This document shows positions 1 through 8,092 of a stretch of DNA of 64,000 nucleotides, piece after piece. The stretch is from a virus: IMG/VR virus record IMGVR_UViG_3300042527_001431, positions 1-64,000 of that record, one strand, 5' to 3'. The position numbers and the translations under genes are program-made. Position 1 is the first letter of the stretch; every line of letters begins with the position of its first letter. Under the pieces are notes generated by a model. The model was not told the origin of the DNA and made no database searches. It was given only the letters and a program-made list of their open reading frames with translations.

Positions 1-1
1 T

Positions 2-1258
2 TTATTCGAATGTATTAAGGTTCATATCTTCAAGCCATTGTTCCATATTAAACTCTTCTTCTTCATAAATAAAATTACATAACTTTTTATTTAAATCTTC
101 TTTTCTATTTAAAAGATATTCTTTTAGTTTGTTTGCTTGACCTTTAAATCTTCCATGATCTTTAAAAAGTTCTCTCATAGCAAGTTTTGCACCAATTGGT
201 TTTACATATGCCCATTCTGATTCCGCATGTAACACACCATTCCAAACAACTTCTGGGTGGATTTTTTTTATTTCATACGGTACTTTAGAAAAAAATGATT
301 TACTCTTGCCATTAACCTCTGCATATAAAAAATCTTTATGGCCAGAGTAGTCTGGTGCAATTACCGGCAAACCGCAATAAGCTGCTTCAAACAAAGGAAG
401 CCCAAATCCTTCGCCATGACCAAAATTAACAATTGCTTTAATTTGTGGGTGATTGTAGAGATTGTGTATTTCATCATTGTTCATATCTCCATGTAGTAAA
501 TAAACTTTACACTTCCTATCAGGAAAATTTTTCAACAATTCTTCTAATGCTTTTTGGCATGTAATTTTATCAATAATGGAATTATTTGAATGATTTACTT
601 TACATACCAATCCAACTTTATCCTTTTTAAATTCTTCTAAAAACCATTGAATTGTATTTGGGAGATTTTTTCTTGGACCCCATTGTGCGACACAGAGAAA
701 ATTAAAATCATAATCTAACGGGAATTTCTCTTTGGTATATTCCTCTGTATACTTATTAAATTCTTTTACTGGATATCCAACAACCTCTACTGGAACGTTT
801 AGTTTTAGATCAAGTGTTCTACCAAACTGATCTTGTGCTTTCCAAGAAGTATTAACTAATCCATCTTTTGAATGTTCGGATACTGTAATTACTTTATCGC
901 ATTCTCTGTTGAGAATATCAATCCACTCAGGAGCAACTTTGTTTGACTCAATACCAGCTGTTACTTCAATAGTTATTGGAGCTTTTCTTTTTAATTCATT
1001 TGGGATGCCAACATGAACATAAATATCAAATTGTCCTTGTTGATGGATATATTGAACTGTTTTGTTGATAACAGAATCAAACCACTTTCTTTCTTCATTG
1101 TCTTCAAATAACCAAGAAGTTTGCCCCCAATTTACAGGAATTGCATAAATATCAAATACATCTTCTTGAGATTTAAGAGATCTCATAACAAATCTTGCAT
1201 GTTCACCATATCCTGACTGTGTAAGAATTGGTCCTTCAACTAATACTTTCTTTTTCAT
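2..1258 (-). CDS. Glycosyltransferase, GT4-like (GT-B fold)
   Basis: The 418-residue protein probably transfers a sugar from a nucleotide-sugar donor. The C-terminal half carries the GT4 donor-binding signature (GEGFGLPLFEAAYCGLPVIA, about residues 283-302), with the E-x7-E spacing of GT-B retaining enzymes. The length is normal for the family and there is no signal peptide. The stop codon lies at the window edge. The start ATG overlaps the stop of the upstream glycosyltransferase (TAATG), so the two are probably translationally coupled. Acceptor and sugar cannot be deduced; virion or host-surface glycans, or modified phage DNA, are options. Confidence 0.85.
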   Translation of the reverse strand: MKKKVLVEGPILTQSGYGEHARFVMRSLKSQEDVFDIYAIPVNWGQTSWLFEDNEERKWFDSVINKTVQYIHQQGQFDIYVHVGIPNELKRKAPITIEVTAGIESNKVAPEWIDILNRECDKVITVSEHSKDGLVNTSWKAQDQFGRTLDLKLNVPVEVVGYPVKEFNKYTEEYTKEKFPLDYDFNFLCVAQWGPRKNLPNTIQWFLEEFKKDKVGLVCKVNHSNNSIIDKITCQKALEELLKNFPDRKCKVYLLHGDMNNDEIHNLYNHPQIKAIVNFGHGEGFGLPLFEAAYCGLPVIAPDYSGHKDFLYAEVNGKSKSFFSKVPYEIKKIHPEVVWNGVLHAESEWAYVKPIGAKLAMRELFKDHGRFKGQANKLKEYLLNRKEDLNKKLCNFIYEEEEFNMEQWLEDMNLNTFE

Positions 1259-2520
1259 TATTTAACCTCTTTAAGAGTCCAGCGTTGGTATTGCTTTCTA
1301 TTTTCCCAAGATCCCTTCTCTTCGTAAACCTTGGTCATTAATTCTACCCATTTATTTTGATAATCAGCAAATCCATAGTTCTTTAAAGCGTGCTCTCTGC
1401 CTTTCTGACCAAGTTTCTTTCTCTCAGATCGTGGTAGAGTCCACATATCATAAAGAGCTTGTTTAAAATCTTTTCCAGATACCTTATCCTCATAAATGTA
1501 CGGAACTTCTTGAGATCCAATTACGTATTGGGATGCTGGTTCCATCATTATGCCAAAAGTATCTATTCCGTCTGTTACTTGTTCTTGTAGACCACCTGTT
1601 CGTGGGACAATGATTGGAGTTCCACAATTTAAAGATTCTAGAGTTGAAAGACCAAAACCCTCTGCATCAGAAGCGGATACTGTTACATCTGCCATATTAT
1701 ACATTAATCTTAGGTGTTCTGGTGGAACTCCTTGATTTGAAAACAATACTCTTCCATCATCAATTTGCAATTCTCTAACGATTGCTTCAAGATCTGGGCC
1801 ATTGGGATCTTTTGGGTTTGTATGCATCAAGAGAATTGCCTTGTCTTGACCAACTCTATCCAAAAATTCCTTAAACCACCAAATAATTGCACCAGATTGT
1901 TTACGTCTAGCGTTTCTACTGTTCCAAAAAACAAGCATTGCATCGTCTTTCATATTTGGGAAGTGGACTTTTCTCGCTCGCTTTACTTCTTCTTCTGGCA
2001 TCGGGAAGAAGAAATTAGGATCAATTGCATGAGGTAAGTAATGGCATTCTACTTCTGGCGAGACAGTGCGGACAATATCGTCTGTTACTTTACTAATAGT
2101 AGCAATTACATCATTTGAATCATAAAATGGTTTATTAAATTTTGGATAAGGATAATTATCCCAAACATGATAATAAACCAGAGGAACTAACGGTCTAATC
2201 TCGTTTGCAATGTTCCATAACCACCCATAAAATCTTGGATCTGTCATAAACCAAAGAATATCTGGTTTTTCTGATCTAACAATTGATCTAATAATATTTG
2301 GATCTCCAAATCCATCAACAGGAAAAATAGTCCAATCTTCACCAAATTCCTCTGTCCTGACTGGTTGATAATTCTGGTGTTTAATTGCACCGCCTAATGA
2401 AATTACTTTAAATTTGCCGGACTTTAATAATCCTTCAATAAAATACTTTGTTTGAGTTGCAACACCAGACGGCATCAGTGGATGATCCGAGATGGTAAGA
2501 ACCTTAATCTTCTTTTCCAT
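1258..2520 (-). CDS. Glycosyltransferase, GT4-like (second of a pair)
   Basis: The 420-residue protein has the same GT-B architecture as its downstream neighbour. A donor-site motif (AEGFGLSTLESLNCGTPIIV) sits near residue 290. The N-terminus has the early Gly/Ser loop expected of the acceptor domain (SDHPLMPSGVATQTKYF). It overlaps the next gene by one base. Sequence similarity between the two is limited to the donor domain, so they probably act in sequence in one glycan pathway and are not a recent duplication. A short 40-bp gap precedes it, with AGAGG about eight bases before the ATG. Confidence 0.85.
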   Translation of the reverse strand: MEKKIKVLTISDHPLMPSGVATQTKYFIEGLLKSGKFKVISLGGAIKHQNYQPVRTEEFGEDWTIFPVDGFGDPNIIRSIVRSEKPDILWFMTDPRFYGWLWNIANEIRPLVPLVYYHVWDNYPYPKFNKPFYDSNDVIATISKVTDDIVRTVSPEVECHYLPHAIDPNFFFPMPEEEVKRARKVHFPNMKDDAMLVFWNSRNARRKQSGAIIWWFKEFLDRVGQDKAILLMHTNPKDPNGPDLEAIVRELQIDDGRVLFSNQGVPPEHLRLMYNMADVTVSASDAEGFGLSTLESLNCGTPIIVPRTGGLQEQVTDGIDTFGIMMEPASQYVIGSQEVPYIYEDKVSGKDFKQALYDMWTLPRSERKKLGQKGREHALKNYGFADYQNKWVELMTKVYEEKGSWENRKQYQRWTLKEVK

Positions 2521-2560
2521 TTAAACCTCTAAATTTGTTTTAGTTTAGCATTGATTTTTA

Positions 2561-2884
2561 TTATTTTAAGAGTTCAGCAATCAACTCTTCTTTTTTCATC
2601 TTCATTAAATTCTTATGAGGAATTCCAAGAGTTGACTTTGCCATATTACGAAGTTGATTAATATCTAAAGTATCAAGATATTCCATCTTTTCTTCTAAGT
2701 TTTCTTCTTCTTTATCTTCTTCTGATAATGCTTTCATAGTCTCTTGATGCTCTGCTATTACTTGATCAATTTGTCTATGAAGATTTTTATCATCTTTAGA
2801 AATTCTAACTCCATAAGTTTCTTCTACGAAGTCGTCACCGCCCATTCTGTAAGCGTGTCTTAGTTTCATTTTGTTGCTAACCAT
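2561..2884 (-). CDS. Small coiled-coil protein with SAP/HeH-like C-terminus
   Basis: This 107-residue protein has a Glu/Lys-rich helical middle. Its C-terminus (LDINQLRNMAKSTLGIPHKN, then a Lys/Glu helix ending ELIAELLK) resembles the helix-extended-loop-helix of SAP or Rho-N domains that bind nucleic acids. That resemblance is by eye only. It starts directly after the zincin-like gene and is probably co-transcribed with the glycosyltransferases. Confidence 0.65.
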   Translation of the reverse strand: MVSNKMKLRHAYRMGGDDFVEETYGVRISKDDKNLHRQIDQVIAEHQETMKALSEEDKEEENLEEKMEYLDTLDINQLRNMAKSTLGIPHKNLMKMKKEELIAELLK

Positions 2885-2885
2885 T

Positions 2886-3554
2886 TTACTTTTCCGCTGT
2901 CTCCTCTAGTAGTTTAATTTTATTATACAACACTGGACACATATCTTCAATCAAATTTTGATCTCCTAGATAGTATCTTTCAAATCCATCTGAGAAATAT
3001 TCTCTTAATGAAGTCGCACTGTAAGGTGTTACGAACAGTGGTTCTGTGAAATAGGATAATGTATCATACCCTACTTTTTTATAGAAAAACTGATCTAGTG
3101 ATTTAGAATATTCTGTTTTTCTAAAATATTTGTCGTCTACCGAATATTTTTGCGATAACTCATTGTAAAGTTGTTTTCTTTTCCTAAGAAACTCTTTCTT
3201 CAATAATCCATCGCCGTATATTTGTTCTGAGTATAATTCTTCTAATGAGTGAGCAACTTCGTGAATAATGTTTTCAATAATATCTTCTTCGTCGTCTTGT
3301 ACATTTGTAAGATAAATTATTTTTTTATCATAAACAGAATCAACCGCTCTATCGTCTAATGTATCATATTGTCCAATAGAAACAGCAGAAATATTTTTAA
3401 ATAAAAAGGCAGGTAAGATATTTCCTACCCGCCGACATACACTATCCATATTTATTTTCTTTGTAAGTCCATTTTTAAAATACACAGGTATTCTGCCGTG
3501 AATCATAAAATGTGCTTTTGGTGATTGCTGTATGTATTCTACGATCTTTTCCAT
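2886..3554 (-). CDS. Zincin-like metallopeptidase (HEVAH)
   Basis: This 222-residue protein contains a clear HExxH zinc site (HEVAH, near residue 98). About 80 residues later a Glu-containing helix (REYFSDGFERYYL) resembles the third zinc ligand of gluzincins such as the anthrax lethal-factor-like group. There is no signal peptide, so it probably acts in the cytoplasm or in the virion. Its start overlaps the stop of the phoH gene (TAATG). The substrate is unknown. The fold call rests on these two motifs. Confidence 0.65.
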   Translation of the reverse strand: MEKIVEYIQQSPKAHFMIHGRIPVYFKNGLTKKINMDSVCRRVGNILPAFLFKNISAVSIGQYDTLDDRAVDSVYDKKIIYLTNVQDDEEDIIENIIHEVAHSLEELYSEQIYGDGLLKKEFLRKRKQLYNELSQKYSVDDKYFRKTEYSKSLDQFFYKKVGYDTLSYFTEPLFVTPYSATSLREYFSDGFERYYLGDQNLIEDMCPVLYNKIKLLEETAEK

Positions 3555-4906
3555 TACAATAACTTTGCTGCTAATGTTGCTACTTTGCTTCTTTCACCCT
3601 TGGTTAAACTAATGTGTCCGGTTAATTCACTTCCCTTTAACTTTTCAATCGCATAAGTCAAACCGTTTGTAGTTTCATTTAAATAAGTATTATCAATTTG
3701 TTCAATGTCACCAGTCAAAACAATTTTTGTGTTTTCGCCTACACGGGTTAGAACGGTTTTAATTTCATGCGTATTCATGTTTTGGCATTCATCGATAATA
3801 ATAAAAGCATTGTTCAAAGAACGACCACGAATATATGTCAAAGCCTCAACCTGAATGATACCCTTGTCTTTGTAGTGCTCTAGCGGATCAAGATTCTTGA
3901 ATGCCTTATTACTGAACAGAGTATCGAGATTGTCTTGGATTGGAGCAACCCAAGGTGCCATCTTTTCTTCCATTGTGCCGGGCAAGAAACCGATATCTTT
4001 ACCCATTGGCATTACAGAACGAGATACAATAATCTTCTCGTACTTCTGTCCTTCGTCCTCTCTATTGATGACGTATTCCAGAGCCGCTGCTATGGCTAGG
4101 AGCGTCTTTCCAGTTCCAGCCGACCCCATCATAGATACAACTGGTACGGACTCGTCCATGAGGAGATTTAGAGCCATTTGCTGTTCTTTGTTGCGAGGAG
4201 TTAAACCGAATATAGTTCCCTCTTTGCCTTTAACAAATTCTTTAACTTTGAGAAGTGGTTTATTAAAGGCAACAAATCTAGATAATCCAGTCTTCTTTTC
4301 ATTAGCAGAAGATACAAGAATTACGAATTGATTTGGCTTAAATTCTTTTGTATTATCATCTTCTTCTAGGAAGATTTGCTCACCAGCATAAAATCTATCA
4401 ATTAACTGATCATCAACCAATAATCTAGAGCAACCTGTATAAATATCGTTTGCTTTCTTAATTACTTGATTTTCTGTGTATGCTTCACACTCAAGTCCCA
4501 ATGCATCACAACGAACACGAAGATTGATGTCTAAAGAGACAACAATAACTTTCTTACCTGGATTTTCACTCTTCTCAGATAATGCACATGCTAATATGGC
4601 ATTGTCCGCTTGACTAGGATCAAAGTCAGCAGGAAGAGTGCTAAGGTCAGAAGATCTTGCTCTAACAATTCCAAGTCCCTTATCGATTCGCACACCCTTA
4701 TTTAAATTACCCTTGCTTCTTAGTTCGTCAAGGATTCTAATAAAGTTTCTAGCATTAAGACCTACGCCATCCTGCCTCTTCTTGTGCTTATCTACTTCTT
4801 CTAACACTTTGAGAGGAATGATAATGTCTCCAGTGCCGAATTTATATATTGCCTCGTAGTCTGTTAAGTAACAATTCGTATCCAGAACATAGATTTTTTT
4901 GGACAT
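3554..4906 (-). CDS. phoH: PhoH-like ATPase with N-terminal PIN domain
   Basis: The 450-residue protein fuses a PIN nuclease-like domain (KIYVLDTNCYLTDYEA at the N-terminus, further acidic residues to about residue 130) to a PhoH P-loop NTPase. Walker A is GSAGTGKT and Walker B is FIIIDECQN. PIN-PhoH proteins are common in bacteria and phages and are linked to RNA unwinding or cleavage; their role in infection is unsettled. A longer reading from a TTG at 4918 exists. I chose the ATG at 4906 because AGAGGA lies four bases upstream, inside that extension. Confidence 0.9.
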   Translation of the reverse strand: MSKKIYVLDTNCYLTDYEAIYKFGTGDIIIPLKVLEEVDKHKKRQDGVGLNARNFIRILDELRSKGNLNKGVRIDKGLGIVRARSSDLSTLPADFDPSQADNAILACALSEKSENPGKKVIVVSLDINLRVRCDALGLECEAYTENQVIKKANDIYTGCSRLLVDDQLIDRFYAGEQIFLEEDDNTKEFKPNQFVILVSSANEKKTGLSRFVAFNKPLLKVKEFVKGKEGTIFGLTPRNKEQQMALNLLMDESVPVVSMMGSAGTGKTLLAIAAALEYVINREDEGQKYEKIIVSRSVMPMGKDIGFLPGTMEEKMAPWVAPIQDNLDTLFSNKAFKNLDPLEHYKDKGIIQVEALTYIRGRSLNNAFIIIDECQNMNTHEIKTVLTRVGENTKIVLTGDIEQIDNTYLNETTNGLTYAIEKLKGSELTGHISLTKGERSKVATLAAKLL

Positions 4907-4942
4907 AATTCCTCTCAAGTGGATATAATAATTAGTTAGAAT

Positions 4943-5242
4943 TTACCCATTATCTGTTTGTCTTGGCATTGTTGCGACCCTTTTGTTATAAGTGCCAAGT
5001 ATGCCATAACCCGCAATATCCTGCCACGGATCTTCACTAAAAGCATTTTTATCATTTGCAATCCTAAATAATTTATCTAAAATTCTCACAACCGCAAGCA
5101 TATCACCATATTGATCTGGTTTAATACCTTGTGGAAATAATATTTTTAACATATCACCAGCATTATCAAATGCTGAACCATATGCTTGATTCTTTTTATC
5201 AACCAACGATCCAATTTCTTTACCAATTTGTTCATAAACCAT
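4943..5242 (-). CDS. Nmad1/DUF1599-like small protein
   Basis: The protein has 99 residues. The pattern KKNQAYGSAFDNAG, then DMLAVVRILDKLFRI and a late DPWQDIAGYGIL, resembles the phage family called nucleotide modification associated domain 1 (DUF1599). That family often sits near DNA-modification genes; no function is established. The start at 5242 is fixed by GGAGG four bases upstream, and five extra residues are possible upstream. It lies just downstream of a strong terminator, so a promoter must lie very close by or transcription reads through. Confidence 0.6.
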   Translation of the reverse strand: MVYEQIGKEIGSLVDKKNQAYGSAFDNAGDMLKILFPQGIKPDQYGDMLAVVRILDKLFRIANDKNAFSEDPWQDIAGYGILGTYNKRVATMPRQTDNG

Positions 5243-5254
5243 AAATCCTCCAAA

Positions 5255-5279
5255 CAAAAAAGCCCAACCGAAGTTGGGC
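5255..5279 (-). terminator. Rho-independent terminator
   Basis: On the minus strand a 7-bp stem (GCCCAAC/GTTGGGC) with a TTCG tetraloop is followed directly by TTTTTTG. It lies just after the stop of the lipoprotein gene at 5303, in the right orientation to end that transcript. Confidence 0.85.
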
Positions 5280-5302
5280 CAAAACTTTCGTTTTATTTTA
5301 GA

Positions 5303-5524
5303 TTAACCACCGACAGAAGCATCAGTTGAAGTGGAAACATCTGGTGAATCTACTCCAGTAACATCTACAGAAGCATCAACAGCGGAAACATCGTCAGCTA
5401 CATCAACTGCGTCAACTTCCGATACTGAATCTGCTGATACTGTATCAGTTGCTGGTGATTGCTCATCCTTATCGCAAGCGATAAGTGAAGCAACCATTAG
5501 ACACATTACAAATAACTTCTTCAT
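5303..5524 (-). CDS. Predicted small lipoprotein, Asp/Ser/Val/Ala-rich
   Basis: The 73-residue protein starts MKKLFVMCLMVASLIAC. This is a type II signal peptide with a lipobox (SLIAC) and Asp at +2. The mature part is low-complexity and acidic, built from repeats of D, V, S and A with no hydrophobic core. Phage lipoproteins of this kind can act in superinfection exclusion or as outer-membrane spanins, but nothing here decides that. The start at 5524 has AAAGGAG seven bases upstream. A sigma70-like promoter lies inside the preceding gene and a terminator follows. Confidence 0.75.
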   Translation of the reverse strand: MKKLFVMCLMVASLIACDKDEQSPATDTVSADSVSEVDAVDVADDVSAVDASVDVTGVDSPDVSTSTDASVGG

Positions 5525-5540
5525 AAATAAACTCCTTTTA

Positions 5541-5732
5541 TTAAACAATTGTATCATCTTCGGTGGCTTCCAGATTGAACATCCGACCAGTTCTTACTGA
5601 CCATTTGTGTGTTTCTGGACCTCCTCGATTGTTTGTGAAGGAATGATACCAAACCAACGGATTGTTGTCAAGTTGTGTTCCTTCACTATTACATAGTGGA
5701 CAACGGGTAAATTTTTTCTTGTTCTCTTCCAT
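5541..5732 (-). CDS. Small protein with one CxxC knuckle
   Basis: This 63-residue protein has a single CPLC pair near the N-terminus, later His residues and an acidic tail. It could bind one zinc. The ATG at 5732 lies one base after the TGA of the preceding small gene. Function unknown. Confidence 0.6.
   Translation of the reverse strand: MEENKKKFTRCPLCNSEGTQLDNNPLVWYHSFTNNRGGPETHKWSVRTGRMFNLEATEDDTIV
5643..5671 (-). promoter_or_regulatory. sigma70-like promoter inside a coding region
   Basis: TTGACA (5666-5671) and TATCAT (5643-5648) are separated by exactly 17 bp, inside the CxxC gene. It would transcribe the lipoprotein gene. Confidence 0.45.
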
Positions 5733-5734
5733 TT

Positions 5735-5908
5735 TCAATCCAACAATAAATCTTTTTTCTTTGACTCATTTAAGTTTTTTGATTCATATTCTTTCCAGAG
5801 TTCTTCTTTTTGAAGGTCTGCAAGGTGTGGATACTTTTTAAAAACTTCTTGAGTTGTAAGATCTTCTTCTAACTTGATCTTCTCAATCATCTCGGTAACT
5901 TTACCCAT
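5735..5908 (-). CDS. Small charged helical protein
   Basis: This 57-residue ORF begins MGKVTEMIEKIKLEED and ends NESKKKDLLLD, rich in Lys and Glu and predicted helical. AGAGGG lies six bases before the ATG. Its TGA ends two bases before the next ATG, the tight spacing typical here. Function unknown. Confidence 0.65.
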   Translation of the reverse strand: MGKVTEMIEKIKLEEDLTTQEVFKKYPHLADLQKEELWKEYESKNLNESKKKDLLLD

Positions 5909-5910
5909 TT

Positions 5911-6114
5911 TTAACCCTCTGCAGTCTCTGCAACGCCCTCACCGCTGTCTACACCGAAGGAAGCTTGGCGAACCTCTTGTAGAGACTTCTTGGCGTCTTG
6001 CAGGGCAACTCTAACTCTACGAGCAGCAGCTTTATTACCACGATCAGCCTTCTCGGCATCACCTTGTAGTGCAGTTAGTTCAGTAACAACTTGATTTAGT
6101 CTTTCTAGTAGCAT
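5911..6114 (-). CDS. Histone H1/Hc1-like basic protein
   Basis: The 67-residue protein has a core (GNKAAARRVRVALQDAKKSL) resembling the N-terminal helix of bacterial histone H1-like Hc1 proteins, with an acidic C-terminal end. It may bind DNA or help organise the genome. AAAGGAG lies six bases before the ATG. It sits directly downstream of clpP. Confidence 0.6.
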   Translation of the reverse strand: MLLERLNQVVTELTALQGDAEKADRGNKAAARRVRVALQDAKKSLQEVRQASFGVDSGEGVAETAEG

Positions 6115-6125
6115 AATTTTCTCCT

Positions 6126-6773
6126 TTAAATAATTTCATCGGCAAAGCCGTTTTTGATAATTGTCTCAGATTCCATCCAGAGATCATGTTTCATTAACTC
6201 TGTAAGTTCTTCTTCCGACATCTTACTTGTTTCCAAGTAAATCTTTTTGACAGTATGCATGATTTTTTCTTGATTTTTAAGTTCATCTTTAAATTCTTCA
6301 AATTTTCCACCCAAGACAGATGTAGAAATTTGGTGAATTAACATGAATGAGTTATTATACAAGTATCTTCTTCTACCAGCAAGGTACAGAAGAGTTGCCG
6401 CAGAAGCAGCGCAACCATCAATATATGTATGGACTGGTGTTTTGCAAGCTTTAATACAATCATAAGCAGCAATACCAGCAAAAGCAGAACCACCTTCACT
6501 TTGAATATGCAATTCAATTGGTGGTGGTGGAATATTGAATGTAAGTCCAATAACCTGCATTTCTTTATCTAATCTTCTAATCAATTTATTAAGTTCAAGT
6601 ACTTCTCTGTCTCCAACGGGACAATAGAAATAAACTTTGTTTTCATCGTGCTCTACGCCATTATTTGGCCCGCCTTGATCGGAAGACATAATAACAACTT
6701 GTTCTGGTTGAATTTCTGGTTCTTGTTTAACTTCTTCTTTCTTCTTCTTTGCGTTCCAATAATACGATCTCAT
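6126..6773 (-). CDS. clpP: ClpP-like serine protease
   Basis: The 215-residue protein has the ClpP/crotonase fold pattern. The nucleophile Ser is in GCAASAATLL, the catalytic His in FMLIHQIS, and the C-terminal helix carries the usual late acidic residues (MKHDLWMESETIIKNGFADE). A 45-residue Lys/Glu/Gln-rich extension precedes the domain. Phage ClpP homologues may redirect host Clp proteolysis or work in the head; no ATPase partner is seen here. GAGG lies before the start and a near-consensus sigma70 promoter lies 39 bp upstream. Confidence 0.9.
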   Translation of the reverse strand: MRSYYWNAKKKKEEVKQEPEIQPEQVVIMSSDQGGPNNGVEHDENKVYFYCPVGDREVLELNKLIRRLDKEMQVIGLTFNIPPPPIELHIQSEGGSAFAGIAAYDCIKACKTPVHTYIDGCAASAATLLYLAGRRRYLYNNSFMLIHQISTSVLGGKFEEFKDELKNQEKIMHTVKKIYLETSKMSEEELTELMKHDLWMESETIIKNGFADEII

Positions 6774-6811
6774 TTTACCTCATTAGGTCGGAATTTCTCT
6801 TCGACCCTCTT

Positions 6812-6840
6812 AGAATAGCATTCTATGCAGTTTGTGTCAA
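6812..6840 (-). promoter_or_regulatory. sigma70-like promoter for clpP
   Basis: TTGACA (6835-6840), 17 bp, TATTCT (6812-6817). The -10 lies in a short palindrome, TAGAAT-AGC-ATTCTA. Confidence 0.6.
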
Positions 6841-7160
6841 GTTGGGTTCTTTTTGTTTCTGTTTTTAACAGGTATTTTATATCTATACATGTTTCTTTCT
6901 AGTGTATCAATATCTAAACCTAGAAATCTTGCTGCTCCTTTCTTTGTTCCCTTCAAATCAAGAGCAAATTTTAATAATCCTTCGCTGACAACTTCTTTTA
7001 TTGTAGCATATAACTTGTAACCCATTAAATTATTTTTAAAAGTTTCATTTTCTAATTCTAAACGCAAAAAGAATATCTCTTCGAGTGTTAGGTGTTTTAA
7101 CATCACCTCAAATTCCTCGTTTGATCTTTTTTCTTCTCTTAATTTTTTGAGTAAGGACAT
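6837..7160 (-). CDS. Fis-type helix-turn-helix protein
   Basis: The C-terminal third of this 107-residue protein (TKKGAARFLGLDIDTLERNM) matches the Fis/HTH_8 pattern of two helices with a Leu-Gly turn, ending in a basic tail. It is a likely DNA-binding regulator or architectural protein. Its stop overlaps the clpP promoter -35. The start overlaps the upstream stop by one base. Confidence 0.75.
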   Translation of the reverse strand: MSLLKKLREEKRSNEEFEVMLKHLTLEEIFFLRLELENETFKNNLMGYKLYATIKEVVSEGLLKFALDLKGTKKGAARFLGLDIDTLERNMYRYKIPVKNRNKKNPT

Positions 7161-8089
7161 TAGCGTAACAAGTGAGCGAGAATTTGATCGCTTAATTTTT
7201 TTGATTCAACAAGCTTTTTTCTTGGTTTCTTGTTTTCTTGTAATGCAGTTTGCTGTCCACCAGTATAACTTTGACCAGTCTGTTTAATTTTTTCATATGC
7301 TGGCGTGGTTGGTTCTGCTACGGTTGCCTGTAGTTCTTTTTCAAACTTATCGAAATAAAGTTTAAGATTCGTTAATAAGTAATCAAAGAATATTTTTCTA
7401 TCTTTTGCATTGTCTAATAATCTATAACCATTCTTAATTGTTGTACCGATACCTCTCTTATTCCAAGTTCTTAAAGCAATATTTCTACCTGTTAAGTCTT
7501 GTCCTGGAATTGTAAAGGATTCTTCTGTTTGTTCTTCTTTAGTTTTTGCTTTATCGCTTTCTTCTTTCTTTCCTTGCGTTTCAACATCGATCATTTTTTC
7601 ATCTTCTTCGTCATCTTCTTCGTCATCATCACCAATTTTAATTTTTAGATCTTCTTGTTCTTGTAGAGTTTCAGTTGCTTCAGGTGGAAGATCTGCTTTT
7701 ACAGCAGCGGGTATCTCTTCTTTACTTAACTCACCTTCTGCTTGTTCTTCGGCAGAGAATTTAGCATCTGCTGCTAAAAGAATATCAATTGCAGCGCGAA
7801 TAATATGTGCTCTATAGGACTTTCTTTGTTCTTCACTTGTTGTGAGTTTTTTGTAGTCAGACTCAACAGCAGGAATAATAGCAGTTAATACGGATTCAAG
7901 TTCATTTTCTCCAGTAGAAGCTCCAGGGACAACAGATTCTTTTTCTTGTAATAATTTACGAATTGCTGTTCTTAATATTTTTTCTTCTTTTAATGTTTGT
8001 TTTTGTTCTTCTAGTCTCTCAACATGCTTTTGTTCAAGATACTTTCTAACAAACATTCTTAACTTTTTTTCTTCTACTTTATTAGACAT
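7160..8089 (-). CDS. Acidic coiled-coil protein, possible scaffold or virion protein
   Basis: The 309-residue protein starts with a charged helical region and has a very acidic central tract around residues 150-165. A conserved-looking globular C-terminus follows (NAKDRKIFFDYLLTNLKLYF, then a Lys-rich tail). The N-terminal YLEQ could be a prohead-protease site but the leader is unlike the EWRKY type. Composition resembles head-core or scaffold proteins; this is inference. An AGTATTTA late-motif variant lies 20 bases upstream of the ATG. Confidence 0.6.
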   Translation of the reverse strand: MSNKVEEKKLRMFVRKYLEQKHVERLEEQKQTLKEEKILRTAIRKLLQEKESVVPGASTGENELESVLTAIIPAVESDYKKLTTSEEQRKSYRAHIIRAAIDILLAADAKFSAEEQAEGELSKEEIPAAVKADLPPEATETLQEQEDLKIKIGDDDEEDDEEDEKMIDVETQGKKEESDKAKTKEEQTEESFTIPGQDLTGRNIALRTWNKRGIGTTIKNGYRLLDNAKDRKIFFDYLLTNLKLYFDKFEKELQATVAEPTTPAYEKIKQTGQSYTGGQQTALQENKKPRKKLVESKKLSDQILAHLLR

Positions 8090-8092
8090 TCT